Positions 11,088 through 19,329 of a DNA stretch of 22,929 nucleotides are shown piece after piece (the first letter of the stretch is position 1; the number at the start of each line of letters is the position of its first letter). Below the pieces are notes generated by a model. The model searched no databases, had not been told where the DNA came from, and saw nothing but the letters and a program-made list of their open reading frames with translations. Made by a program: the position numbers and the translations under genes. The DNA comes from an uncultured bacterium (GTDB taxonomy: Bacteria; Armatimonadota; Zipacnadia; Zipacnadales; Zipacnadaceae): assembly GCA_937928475.1 (NCBI GenBank), contig CALFVE010000137.1, positions 1 to 22,929 on the forward strand. The letters are read 5' to 3'.

Positions 11088-13703
11088 TTGCCCCAGGAGA
11101 GTGAGGGCCACCGCCGCCAGCAGCCGGGGGTTGGTGAAGAAGTTGCGTCCCAGGACGAGCGCCCGCTCCATTCGCACCGACAGCACATTTGCCATCTGCA
11201 GACCAGCCAGGGTGAAGAAGGCTAGGGTTCGGGCGTCGGTAGGATCCTTAGGATAGCCGGTGCGGGCCCAGTCCCAGAAGAACAGTGCCAGAGTAATGAG
11301 GCCCATGAGCAGGCCGGTCCAGAGGATGTTGAGACCCATCCCCCGGGCAAAGAGGCTCTCTCGCGGCGAGCGCGGTCGCCGGCGCATGACATCGCCCTCC
11401 GCCGGCTCAAAGCCTAGGGCCAGCGCAGGCAGCCCGTCGGTGACCAGGTTCACCCACAAGATCTGCACCGGCAACAGCGGCAACGGCCAGCCCAGCACAA
11501 TGGCGAAAAAGATCGTCCAGATCTCGCCCGTGTTGGTACCCAGCAGGTAGCGAATGAACTTGCGGATGTTATCATAGATGACCCGGCCCTGTTCGATGGC
11601 GGCGACGATGGTGGCGAAGTTGTCGTCGAGCAGAACCATGTCAGAGGCGTCCTTAGCCACCTCGGTGCCGACCTTGCCCATGGCGGTGCCGATCTCTGCG
11701 CGCTGGAGCGCCGCCGCGTCGTTCACTCCGTCGCCGGTTACGGCCACGATCTCGCCGCGCTTGCGCCAGGCCTCCACCACTTTGACCTTGTCGGCGGGCG
11801 AGACGCGCGCGTAAACAGCGATCTCGGGCGCTTGCTCCGCCAGCTCCTCAACGGAGAGCGTCTCCAGTTGCTTGCCCTCCATCACCCGTCCGCCTTCTTC
11901 CAGTAAGCCAACCTGCTCGGCGATGCTGGCGGCGGTGGCCGCGTAGTCGCCGGTGACCATCACGGTACGGATGCCGGCCTGCCGGGCGACCGCCACCGCG
12001 GGAGCCGCCTCGGGTCGGGGTGGGTCCATCAGGGCAATCAGGCCCAGAAAGACCAGGTCTCGCTCGACCACTTCGGGATCGAGGTCTTCCGGGATCTCGG
12101 GAAGAGGAGCATAAGCGGCAGCAAGCAGGCGCAGGCCCTCCGCCGAACTCTCCCGGATGTGGGCGGCGACCTCGGCGCGGGCCTCGGAATCCAGCGGCCA
12201 GACCTCACCATCCCGGCGATAACGGGTGCACCGCTCCAGGACCTGGTCAGGTGCGCCTTTGACCACGGCGAAGTAAGGTGTGGCCTCCCCCGCCGGGTGG
12301 GGGTGAACGGTGGTCATTCGCTTGCGATCGGAGTCAAAGGGAATCTCGTCCAGCCGGGGATACTTCTCGGCCAGATCCTCCCGCCTCAGACCGGCCGCCA
12401 GGCCCGCGGCCAGCAGCGCCACCTCAGTGGGGTCGCCCAGCGCGCGCCCGTAGTCCGGTGCCCCGTCCTCCCCCACCGGCAGATGGGCATCATTGCAGAG
12501 CACGAACGCACGCAGCAGTTCCTTGAGAGCGGGGGCCAGGTCACCGCCGGCGGTCTGTACGGTGGGGGTTCCCTCTCCCGCCTCTCGCCTCCCGCCTCCC
12601 GCCTCCAATCGCCACTCCCCCTCCGGCGTCCACAGCAGCACCGGACGCATCGCCCCCTCGGTAAGCGTGCCCGTCTTGTCGGTGCAAATCACGGTCACCG
12701 ACCCTAGGCCCTCCACGGCAGGCAGGCGCCGGATCAGTGCCCGGCGCCGCACCATCTGCTGCGCGCCCAGGGCTAGGGCGATGGTGATGACCGCCGGGAG
12801 GCCCTCTGGTACAGCCGCCACGGCCAGCGAGACGGCGGTGAGGAACATCTCCTCCAGCGTGTGCTGCCGGAGCAGACCCACCACCAGCACCACCCCACAG
12901 ATCGCCACCGCGACCGCCATGAGTACCTTCCCCACCCCGTGCAGGCGCCGCTGCAGAGGAGTAGCGGTCTCCCCGGTTTCTTCCAGCAGGGCAGCGATCT
13001 TTCCGAGTTCGGTATCCATGCCGGTGGCCACCACTACGGCCTTCCCCCGGCCTCGGGTAATCACTGTCCCCGAATACAGCATGTTCTTGCGGTCGCCCAG
13101 CGGCGCTTGGGCATCGGGAATAACCGCGGTGGTCTTGTCCACCGGGTAGGCCTCACCCGTGAGGGCCGCCTCGTCGGCCTCTAGGCTGGCCTCCTCGACC
13201 ACCCGGGCGTCGGCCGCTATTCGCATTCCGGCCTCCACCAGCAGCACCTCGCCAGGGACAACCTCGACGGCGGGGATCTCCTGCGGCTGCCCATTGCGCA
13301 GGACGCGGGCCACCGGCTGGGCCAGCGCCCGCAGCGCCTCCAGGGCCCGGTGGGCACGGCGCTCCTGGGTAAACCCGAGCAGGGCGCTGAGCAAAACAAT
13401 GACCCCGATGACGGCGGCGTCGGTCGCCTCGCGGGTGACCGCGCCGGAGATGATCGCCGCCGCGATCAGCAGCAGCATGAGCGGCTCGGTCAACTGGCGC
13501 AGGAACATCCCCACGGCGCTGGGCCCTCGCCCGCGTTCCAGTTCATTGGGACCGAAGCGAGCGCGCCGCTCCGCCGCTTGCTCGTCGCTGAGACCGCGTT
13601 GGAGGTCGGTGCCCAGGCGCGCGGCCGTCTCTTGGGCACTCAGCATGTGCCAGGCGACTTCGTACTGCCCTGTTGCTGGGGCTAGCGGTGTTGCCTTCCT
13701 CAT
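10908..13703 (-). CDS. P-type (type IIA-like) calcium-transporting ATPase
   Basis: This 931-residue ion pump of the SERCA/PacL group is expected to export Ca2+ across the cytoplasmic membrane using ATP. In order are the cation-ATPase N domain (about 15-85), the actuator loop LTGEAYPVDK (181-190), PEGLP in helix M4 (299-303), the phosphorylation site CTDKTGTLTEG with Asp342, KGAPD (482-486), MVTGD (582-586) and TGDGVNDA (656-663). M5/M6 residues Asn724, Glu727, Asn752 and Asp756 match Ca2+ ligands of SERCA. In M8 the Glu of SERCA site I is replaced by Gln836, so one Ca2+ per cycle is likely. A repeat-derived insert, WRLEAGGG-RREAGEG (364-378), follows the phosphorylation motif. The tail SRESEVESRE is also repeat-derived. 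The ATG at 13703 has only a distant GGAGG; Met20 is an alternative start. Confidence 0.93.
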   Translation of the reverse strand: MRKATPLAPATGQYEVAWHMLSAQETAARLGTDLQRGLSDEQAAERRARFGPNELERGRGPSAVGMFLRQLTEPLMLLLIAAAIISGAVTREATDAAVIGVIVLLSALLGFTQERRAHRALEALRALAQPVARVLRNGQPQEIPAVEVVPGEVLLVEAGMRIAADARVVEEASLEADEAALTGEAYPVDKTTAVIPDAQAPLGDRKNMLYSGTVITRGRGKAVVVATGMDTELGKIAALLEETGETATPLQRRLHGVGKVLMAVAVAICGVVLVVGLLRQHTLEEMFLTAVSLAVAAVPEGLPAVITIALALGAQQMVRRRALIRRLPAVEGLGSVTVICTDKTGTLTEGAMRPVLLWTPEGEWRLEAGGGRREAGEGTPTVQTAGGDLAPALKELLRAFVLCNDAHLPVGEDGAPDYGRALGDPTEVALLAAGLAAGLRREDLAEKYPRLDEIPFDSDRKRMTTVHPHPAGEATPYFAVVKGAPDQVLERCTRYRRDGEVWPLDSEARAEVAAHIRESSAEGLRLLAAAYAPLPEIPEDLDPEVVERDLVFLGLIALMDPPRPEAAPAVAVARQAGIRTVMVTGDYAATAASIAEQVGLLEEGGRVMEGKQLETLSVEELAEQAPEIAVYARVSPADKVKVVEAWRKRGEIVAVTGDGVNDAAALQRAEIGTAMGKVGTEVAKDASDMVLLDDNFATIVAAIEQGRVIYDNIRKFIRYLLGTNTGEIWTIFFAIVLGWPLPLLPVQILWVNLVTDGLPALALGFEPAEGDVMRRRPRSPRESLFARGMGLNILWTGLLMGLITLALFFWDWARTGYPKDPTDARTLAFFTLAGLQMANVLSVRMERALVLGRNFFTNPRLLAAVALTLLGQLAVTYVPALQGIFRTSALTGAEIGLSLAACVGFFLVAEAVKWAQTRADRSRESEVESRE
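12577..12604. repeat. Four tandem 7-bp repeats inside the Ca2+ ATPase gene
   Basis: CCCGCCT, CTCGCCT, CCCGCCT and CCCGCCT lie end to end at 12577-12604 on the plus strand; the coding strand reads AGGCGGG units. They encode the LEAGGGRREAGE part of the ATPase nucleotide-domain loop. Because seven is not a multiple of three, gain or loss of one unit would shift the frame. The coding strand has four GGG runs within about 35 bases and could form a G-quadruplex. Confidence 0.75.
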
Positions 13704-13804
13704 GTCAATCTAACCCGCCTCCCGGACGGACGCGCCTCGGCGACCGGCAACTGTCTGCGCTGCTCTGCGCAGGAACCTTACTGTCTCCTGCCGAACTGCG
13801 CCTT

Positions 13805-14896
13805 GTGCAGATCGCCTCGCTGTCGTTGGTCAATTTTCGCTGCCATGCACGTTTGGATCTGACCTTGCCTCCCGGCCTGAATCTCATCCTGGGTGCCAAC
13901 GGGTCGGGCAAGACCACTGTCCTGGAGGCGATCATGCTGCTGGCTACCGGACGCTCCCCGCGCACCAACTGGCTGCGCGAACTGATGCGCTGGGACGCCG
14001 AAGAGGCCCGCGCCGAGGGCGAGTTCCGCAGCCGCTCCGGCCGCACTGACCAGGTCACCGTACTGCTCACCCGCACTGGCCTCGGCGAAGCGCAGCGCAG
14101 TACCTGGCTGAACGGAGCGCCCCCGCCCTCCGTGGCGATCTTACTCCAGCGCCTGCCCGTTGTCCTTTTTGAGCCCGAAGACCTGCAACTAGTCAAGGCT
14201 GGCGCGCGGGAGCGCCGCCGCTTTATGAACGTGGCGCTGGCCGGCCTGCGCCCCTTGTACCTCGACGACCTGTTGCGCTACCGCCGGGCGGTACAGCAGC
14301 GCAATGAGTTGCTCAAGCAAGCGGCGCTCGGGCGCGTCTCCGGGGAGGAACTCGCTCCCTGGACGGCCCAGATGGTCAAGGCCGGCGCACAACTGGTGGC
14401 TGACCGCCGCTGGCTGGTCGAGCATCTGGCCCCGCGGGCGGCCGCCCTCTACGCCACGCTCTCCGGGGAAGCCGAGCCGCTGGAACTGCGCTATCGCCCC
14501 AACATTGAGAGCGAAGAGGGCCTCCCGGAGACGATGCAGGCCTTCTACGAAGCCCTAGAAAGCAGCGCGGCCTGGGAGCAGCGCCGGGGCGCCACCCAGG
14601 TCGGTCCCCACCGCGATGAGTTGCTAACCCTGCTCGGCGGTCGCGCGGCCCGGGAGTTCGGCTCTCAGGGCCAGCAGCGGACCGCCGCCCTCGCCCTCAA
14701 GTTGGCCCAAGCCCAATTGCTGGCAGACAGTCGCGGCGAGCCGCCGCTAGTCCTGCTCGACGACTGCCTCTCCGAACTCGACCCCGACCGTCAGCGCCAT
14801 GTGCTGGAGCTGGTGGGTCAGTTTGACCAACTGCTGCTCACCACCGCTGGCCCTCCCCCCAGCGGCCCTCCGGTAGCAAGCACCGTTCGGCTGTAG
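13805..14896 (+). CDS. recF: DNA replication and repair protein RecF
   Basis: RecF is the SMC-like ATPase that, with RecO and RecR, loads RecA at single-strand gaps. From the GTG at 13805 the product has 363 residues, the family length, and begins MQIASLSLVNFRCH as expected. The frame is open upstream to 13673 but that part is not RecF-like. Walker A is GANGSGKT (30-37), the ABC signature is GSQGQQR (286-292), and Walker B is LVLLDD (315-320) followed by SELD. QVGPHRD (265-271) is also typical. The start lacks a clear ribosome site; a hairpin CTGCGC/GCGCAG lies at 13755-13772. recF here is not beside dnaA, dnaN or gyrB; instead it is divergent from the Ca2+ ATPase with a gap of 101 bp. It ends 31 bp from the convergent Cys-rich gene. 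Confidence 0.95.
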   Translation: MQIASLSLVNFRCHARLDLTLPPGLNLILGANGSGKTTVLEAIMLLATGRSPRTNWLRELMRWDAEEARAEGEFRSRSGRTDQVTVLLTRTGLGEAQRSTWLNGAPPPSVAILLQRLPVVLFEPEDLQLVKAGARERRRFMNVALAGLRPLYLDDLLRYRRAVQQRNELLKQAALGRVSGEELAPWTAQMVKAGAQLVADRRWLVEHLAPRAAALYATLSGEAEPLELRYRPNIESEEGLPETMQAFYEALESSAAWEQRRGATQVGPHRDELLTLLGGRAAREFGSQGQQRTAALALKLAQAQLLADSRGEPPLVLLDDCLSELDPDRQRHVLELVGQFDQLLLTTAGPPPSGPPVASTVRL

Positions 14897-14927
14897 AGGA
14901 CAGGCGCCGCCCGGCTGTCTCGGCGTC

Positions 14928-15251
14928 CTACTTCAGGCAGGCCGGGCGGCCGGCGCCGTCTGCTGTCCAGTGATTGCGCACACACTCGCAGCAGACTCCG
15001 CGGTTAGCGCAGGGGTCATAGGTGCAGGCGCACAGGGGCAGGTTGGTCTCGCGCTGCAAGCAGGCCGCCGCCGAGCCCTTGAGGGAGAGCGTTGCTGCAG
15101 GCCTGACTGTCCTCATGCAGGCGGTGAGGGAGCCCGAATCGCCATGAGCCCGCACGCACAGGCAGCAGATCGCCCAGTTTGCGCACTCGGTGTTGGTGCA
15201 TGCGCACATCAGGCGGTTCGTTTCGTAGTTGGCACAGGTGAAGTCAGGCAT
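14928..15251 (-). CDS. Small Cys-rich protein with tandem DUF6485-like domains
   Basis: This 107-residue, probably cytoplasmic protein (no signal peptide) has 16 Cys in two copies of one pattern. Copy 1 has Cys6, 16, 18, 23, 29, 30, 32, His36 and Cys45. Copy 2 has Cys64, 74, 76, 81, 87, 88, 90, His94 and Cys105. The first eight positions repeat with an exact 58-residue offset. Each copy reads C-x9-CACT-x4-CAN-x3-CC-x-CVR-x-H, much like the roughly 60-residue single-copy family I know as DUF6485 (name recalled, not checked). The arrangement suggests zinc or iron-sulfur binding; function unknown. The ATG at 15251 has GGAGG at 15258-15262 in register, so the longer frame to 15305 is rejected. 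It lies 64 bp downstream of the propeller-like lipoprotein gene on the same strand. Confidence 0.82.
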   Translation of the reverse strand: MPDFTCANYETNRLMCACTNTECANWAICCLCVRAHGDSGSLTACMRTVRPAATLSLKGSAAACLQRETNLPLCACTYDPCANRGVCCECVRNHWTADGAGRPACLK

Positions 15252-15315
15252 GCATAACCTCCGTAAGTGTGTTGACAAGGGCGGCGACTCCTGCGGCCGC
15301 CGCAAGAGATCGGGC

Positions 15316-16548
15316 TCAAGTGGGCGGCTCAGGCAGGGACATCAGCGGCGGGGCCACCGCCACCTGCCGCGCCGTCTCGCCCGGCGCTACGCTCCAGATC
15401 TCGGTATCGTCCAGGACGAAGTACAGGCGCGCTTCTCGCGGAGCCCAGACCAGGTCCTTAGGCGAACGCCCTTGCAGGTCCACCGGCTGGGGCGAAGTGA
15501 ACCCCGGGCCAGTCAGATAAAGAGTTTTTCCCCCGGCGGCGCCGGTGCCCTGTGCTCCCGGCGCGGCGGGCCCTCCGCAGAGCAGCGCCCAGTGCTTGCC
15601 CTCGGGGGCGGGGGCCACCTCCAGCACCGGGTCCTTCACTGCCGTGCTGGTGTCACCTACAAATTCCGGCGCGCCCTCGACTGGAATGTGCCAGACCAGC
15701 ACCGGCCCCGGGGTGCCCGGTAGCCCGGCTGGCCGATAGGCCGCGTAGACCGGCGTGTCCTGGCCTTGCTGGAGCAGGGTGACCTGCCCAGCCGCTAGCG
15801 CGTCGGGTTTGATCCCGCGGGCGGCCAGCATCTCTGCGGTGAGACACGGCTCCAGCCCCTCCGGCTGGCTCACCTTCCAGCGCACGATCTCTCCCTGCGC
15901 GACCAGGGCCACCAGGGGCCCCTCCCCGCTGAGAAAGGCAGCCCCGACATAGCCCTCCGGGAGGTCGAGCGGCCGGCTCGGTCGCACCGTGGCCACCACC
16001 AGCGGCCGCCCGGTCCAGGCCGTGGCTACCTCCTCGGCCAGGCGGGTGATGTCGCAGGCCAGGCGTTCCACCTTGCGCTGCCCCGTTACGGTGAGGAAGC
16101 AGATGGTCTGCAGCACCGTTCCCTCAAAGCGCGTCGCCACTGGGGTCGGGAAAAGAGGCATGTACACGTCCACCGCACCCCAGGACTGGGACTGGGCTCG
16201 GTCGAAGAAATACATCAACAAGTCGCGGTTGCCGCGGTCCTTCAGAAAGGGAAAGACGAACTTGTCCCCGCCGGGCGAGAAGGTCATGAAGCCGTCGGGA
16301 TTGGTAATGACCGTTACTGTCCCCCGGGCCATGGTCAGCGGTTCCCACTGGCCGTCTTGCCAGCGCAGCATGTTCTGGCCATTGGCTACCACCGCCAGTT
16401 GCTTGCCGTCGTGACTGACCGAACCCGGCAGCAGCGCCAGCGGAGCCGGAGCCAGTTTTTCCGCTCCCGGTCCACAGCCGCCCAGAACTGCCGCCAGCCC
16501 CAGGCCCAGGACTGTGCATATTCCAATTCGTAGAGATGGCGACTTCAT
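15316..16548 (-). CDS. Lipoprotein, probable beta-propeller-like, unknown function
   Basis: This 410-residue exported lipoprotein has the lipobox VLGG-C with Cys25 after a clear signal peptide (MKSPSLRIGI start). The mature part is beta-rich with repeated short strands and segments such as VSHDGKQLAVVANGQNMLRW, TFSPGGDKFVFPF and LVWAPREARLYFV, which resemble blades of WD40/TolB-like propellers (S-x-DG-K pattern). No catalytic motif is evident, and I cannot name a family. The ATG at 16548 is preferred over an in-frame TTG at 16584, because it begins a normal signal peptide; the nearest GGAGG is 13 bases upstream. A 20-bp perfect dyad lies 36 bp upstream. It may be co-transcribed with the Cys-rich gene 64 bp downstream. 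Confidence 0.75.
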   Translation of the reverse strand: MKSPSLRIGICTVLGLGLAAVLGGCGPGAEKLAPAPLALLPGSVSHDGKQLAVVANGQNMLRWQDGQWEPLTMARGTVTVITNPDGFMTFSPGGDKFVFPFLKDRGNRDLLMYFFDRAQSQSWGAVDVYMPLFPTPVATRFEGTVLQTICFLTVTGQRKVERLACDITRLAEEVATAWTGRPLVVATVRPSRPLDLPEGYVGAAFLSGEGPLVALVAQGEIVRWKVSQPEGLEPCLTAEMLAARGIKPDALAAGQVTLLQQGQDTPVYAAYRPAGLPGTPGPVLVWHIPVEGAPEFVGDTSTAVKDPVLEVAPAPEGKHWALLCGGPAAPGAQGTGAAGGKTLYLTGPGFTSPQPVDLQGRSPKDLVWAPREARLYFVLDDTEIWSVAPGETARQVAVAPPLMSLPEPPT

Positions 16549-16583
16549 GCCCAGCGACCGCCCTCCCGCTCGCGACACCTGCA

Positions 16584-16603
16584 ACGCCCCGGAGCCGGGG
16601 CGT
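16584..16603. promoter_or_regulatory. 20-bp near-palindrome in the divergent 16549-16766 region
   Basis: ACGCCCCGG (16584-16592) and CCGGGGCGT (16595-16603) are perfect complements with AG between them. This compact symmetric site lies between the lipoprotein (minus) and the helical exported protein (plus). A dimeric regulator site, or a hairpin in the lipoprotein mRNA leader, is inferred. No T-run follows on either strand, so it does not look like a terminator. Confidence 0.45.
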
Positions 16604-16766
16604 CCGCTAGGTCTAAACCAATAATAGCGGCAGCAAAGTTCCCCGCCGGTGCCCTACGTTCCTTCCCGGAACTGGTACTCGGCCGGCAACGTCCTAGTAT
16701 GCTAACATGCCTCGGCTCAGGGGTGCCACCACGTATGAATCACCCGCCGCTGCGAGGAGGTAGCGC

Positions 16767-18461
16767 ATGATGCCGATACTGAAACCCTCCGCAATTTGTC
16801 TGCTAGTGGCCCTCGCTTTGCCGGCGGTGGCGCAACAGGTGCCGCCGGCGCCGGCTCCGACCTCGCCCACCGAAGCCCAGGCCCTGTATGAGCAGGTCAA
16901 CGCGCTCATGCTCATTCGCGGCGTGGGCCTGACTCAGGTGCAACTGCGAAGCCTGCTGGCGGTCCTGCAGAATCTGCAGACGGCCCGCGAGACCTATCGG
17001 CAGCGGCTGCTAACTCTGTATCAGCAGCAGGGCGAGGTCCTGAAGCAGGCTGTGGAGGCCTCGCTCAAGGGGCAGGCGACGGCGCAGCAGATGGCCGCCG
17101 CACAGACCGCCCTCGCCGCGCTGGCCCAGATCGAAAGCGCAGTGCAACAGGCTTATGACACCGCAGCAGCGCAGTGGGACGTGATCCTGTCTCCGCCGCA
17201 GGACCTGCTGGTGGAGACCCCGGGGCGGGCTGTACAGCGGCGGCAGGCCCAGGCCCTGCTAGGGGGCGCCAGCAGCCTGCCGGATTACCTCGCGCAGCAA
17301 GCCGACCTCATGCGCGCGCTGTCTCCGGCGGAGTATGAACTGGTGCGCTACTGGCAGGCACAGCGCCTGGCGGCAATGCTGAGGCCGACGCTGGCTCCCG
17401 GGTTCGACTACCTAGCGGCGCGAGTGCTGGAGATCCTGGACACTATCTACCTGGCGGACGCTTCCACGTATGTGTCGCAGCGCGCCACCCTGGCGGCGAT
17501 GATCGGCCAGTACCTGGGGCTGCGGGAGGTAACGCAGCCCGGTTACTTCCTGTGGGACCAGGTCGAACTGCTCCTGGGCAGCGACCAGTCCGTTCAGGTG
17601 GTGCAACAACTGCTGGGAGAGCAGCCGGCGCCGATTCCCTCGGTGGAGGCCACGGCCGCGGAGACGGTGAAGAGCCTGGGCGCGCTAGCCAACCAGGCTA
17701 AAGTCTTGGGACTGGCGGACGACCTGGGCCTGACCGGCGGGCAGTTGCGGGCGATGCAGCCGCTGGTGCAGCAAGCGGAGAGTGCGATCGCCGGCCTGGC
17801 GGCGGCGACGGCCACGCGGCTGGCGGGAAATCAGACGGCCCTGCATCAGATACGAGACGTCCTGCTGGTGGGGAGTGCTCTGGCCCCCGAGCAGCAACAG
17901 GCCTGGACGGCTCTGCGCGAGGCCCTCAGCCAGGACCGGCAGAAGGCGCTGGCCGCCGCCGCGGCCCTGGTGAGGACGCGCGACTTGCTGAGCATGGAGC
18001 AGGCCGCCCTGGTGGAGTGGCCGGTGGCTCTGGCCGGTGGCCCGGAGCAACGTGAGGCGCAGTTGCGGGAGTTGCGGGCGGTGGCAGGACAGATTCGGCG
18101 GGGCTACGCCTTCTTCGCGGGGCTACGCTTCCAGAAGGTCTCCCTCTACACGCGGATTCGGGTGCAGCGTACCCGCGAGCTCTTGGCCGAGTATCTGCCG
18201 GAGGATTCGCCGCGGTGGCCGCAGGCAGAGGCCTTTGTGCTGGACCTGGTCTCGGAGGCGCGCAGTTCGCCGCTAGAGGCCTGGGAGCAAGTGTGGCCGC
18301 GCCTGGCCACCCGCCTGATGGTAGGCCTGGGAGCCGTGCCCGGACCGGAGAGCCTGGTCGCAGTGGCGCGCCCTATCTCCTGGGAACGCTACGCCAGCAC
18401 GCTTACCGGCCCGGAAGCCGGCCAGACCTTGGCCCGGATAGCCGAGGCCAAGGGAGCCTGA
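16767..18461 (+). CDS. Exported alpha-helical protein with internal duplication
   Basis: This 564-residue protein has a standard signal peptide (cleavage probably after AVAQ, about residue 23) and a Pro-rich start, then is almost entirely amphipathic helix rich in Ala, Gln and Leu. Two halves correspond. LTQVQLRSLL (55-64) and ILSPPQDLLVE (140-150) in the first half match LTGGQLRAMQ (322-331) and LLSMEQAALVE (407-417) in the second, with the same 86-residue distance between Thr56-Ser142 and Thr323-Ser409. Further pairs are QAQRLAAML/RVQRTRELL and RVLEILD/FVLDLVS. LTxxQ signatures recall Spy/CpxP-like periplasmic proteins, but this one is far longer and no family is recognised. The ATG at 16767 has AGGAGGT at 16755-16761. 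It is monocistronic and convergent with the esterase gene. Confidence 0.85.
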   Translation: MMPILKPSAICLLVALALPAVAQQVPPAPAPTSPTEAQALYEQVNALMLIRGVGLTQVQLRSLLAVLQNLQTARETYRQRLLTLYQQQGEVLKQAVEASLKGQATAQQMAAAQTALAALAQIESAVQQAYDTAAAQWDVILSPPQDLLVETPGRAVQRRQAQALLGGASSLPDYLAQQADLMRALSPAEYELVRYWQAQRLAAMLRPTLAPGFDYLAARVLEILDTIYLADASTYVSQRATLAAMIGQYLGLREVTQPGYFLWDQVELLLGSDQSVQVVQQLLGEQPAPIPSVEATAAETVKSLGALANQAKVLGLADDLGLTGGQLRAMQPLVQQAESAIAGLAAATATRLAGNQTALHQIRDVLLVGSALAPEQQQAWTALREALSQDRQKALAAAAALVRTRDLLSMEQAALVEWPVALAGGPEQREAQLRELRAVAGQIRRGYAFFAGLRFQKVSLYTRIRVQRTRELLAEYLPEDSPRWPQAEAFVLDLVSEARSSPLEAWEQVWPRLATRLMVGLGAVPGPESLVAVARPISWERYASTLTGPEAGQTLARIAEAKGA

Positions 18462-18464
18462 TAG

Positions 18465-18481
18465 GGCGCAAGAAAGGCGCC
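18465..18481. terminator. Short hairpin between convergent genes
   Basis: GGCGC (18465-18469) and GCGCC (18477-18481) form a 5-bp GC stem with a seven-base loop in the 28-bp gap between two convergent stop codons. No T-run follows on either strand, so intrinsic termination is only suggested by position. Confidence 0.3.
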
Positions 18482-18489
18482 TGCCGTGC

Positions 18490-19257
18490 TTACCTCTTCA
18501 GACCCAGCACGCGGCAGTGGAAGGCCAGCGAGTCACGGATGTGCTCGTCCCAGTAGCCCCAGTCATGCGCTCCGGGGAACTCGCGGTACTCATGGGCGAT
18601 CCCTAGTCGGGTCAGGTGCCGCGCTAGTTTGCGGTTGCCCTCCAGCAGACTATCTTCGGTGCCGCAGTCGAAGTAGAGGGCGGGCGCGTGCTCTGGCGAT
18701 AGGTTCTCGGCCAGGGCAAAGGGGTCATTTTCGGCGCGATGGGAGTTGCGCTTGCCCAGCGGGCCGAAGATGAGGCGCAACTCCGCGCGCATCTCGCCCC
18801 AGTTGGGCAGCGTGCGCCCGACCTCCATCGCCGAGGAGTGCGCCCCGACGGAGCAAAACAGATCAGGGTACTTCAGACCCAGTTTCATCGCCCCGAACCC
18901 GCCCATGGACAGCCCCCCGATGACTCGCGCCTTCCCTCGTCGCTTCACCTGGAAGCAGGCCTCCACCGTTCCCATGACCTCTTTGAGCAGGTACTGCTCG
19001 AAGGCCGGCCCCTGGTAGTAGTCGCAGTAGAAACTGTGCTCTCCGTCCGGCATGACCACCATCAGGGGGAGCCCGGCGACGTAGTTGACCAGGCGGGTGT
19101 TGAGGAGCCAGGTCTGGTGGTCGTCGCAGTACCCGTGCAGGAGGTAGAAAACAGGGTAGGGCCCCGGCCCCGCGACCCAGGAATCGGGCAAGAGGTAACT
19201 GAACGACATCGGCCGGTTGAGGACAGCGCTGCGGAAGTTGAGGGTGCCAACGCTCAT
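18490..19257 (-). CDS. Esterase D-like alpha/beta hydrolase
   Basis: This serine hydrolase of 255 residues belongs to the esterase D/feruloyl-esterase-like group (PF00756 type). The catalytic triad is visible: Ser117 in GGLSMGG, Asp202 in CGTEDSLL, and His231 in GAHDWGYW. The oxyanion segment LLHGYCDD starts at residue 39. Substrates of this group include acyl sugars, feruloyl esters and S-formylglutathione; the length and motifs do not single one out. No signal peptide is seen, so it is predicted to be cytoplasmic. The ATG at 19257 has AGGTGG eight bases upstream; a GTG at 19269 lacks one. It is divergent from the large exported glycosidase-like gene, sharing a 179-bp gap that holds a 9-bp dyad, so a joint role in deacylating or degrading a polysaccharide is possible but inferred. 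Confidence 0.9.
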   Translation of the reverse strand: MSVGTLNFRSAVLNRPMSFSYLLPDSWVAGPGPYPVFYLLHGYCDDHQTWLLNTRLVNYVAGLPLMVVMPDGEHSFYCDYYQGPAFEQYLLKEVMGTVEACFQVKRRGKARVIGGLSMGGFGAMKLGLKYPDLFCSVGAHSSAMEVGRTLPNWGEMRAELRLIFGPLGKRNSHRAENDPFALAENLSPEHAPALYFDCGTEDSLLEGNRKLARHLTRLGIAHEYREFPGAHDWGYWDEHIRDSLAFHCRVLGLKR

Positions 19258-19329
19258 AGGGCATGCCACCTAGTAGGGAGATGCAGCGGGTTTCCGCGCC
19301 AGCCCTCCGGATTCCTCGGCGCACCGCCG

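Noticed and set aside
12159..12707. Plus-strand open frame inside the Ca2+ ATPase
   Set aside because: It overlaps the recognised nucleotide-binding domain of the ATPase on the other strand and shows no ribosome site or motif.
14897..14929. Possible terminator between recF and the Cys-rich gene (GACAG/CTGTC and AGGAC/GTCCT pairs)
   Set aside because: The two pairings are mutually exclusive, the loops are long and no T-run follows, so I do not call a terminator.
16690..16708. Possible -10 (TATGCT) upstream of the helical exported protein
   Set aside because: Only four of six bases match and no -35 box lies at a suitable distance.
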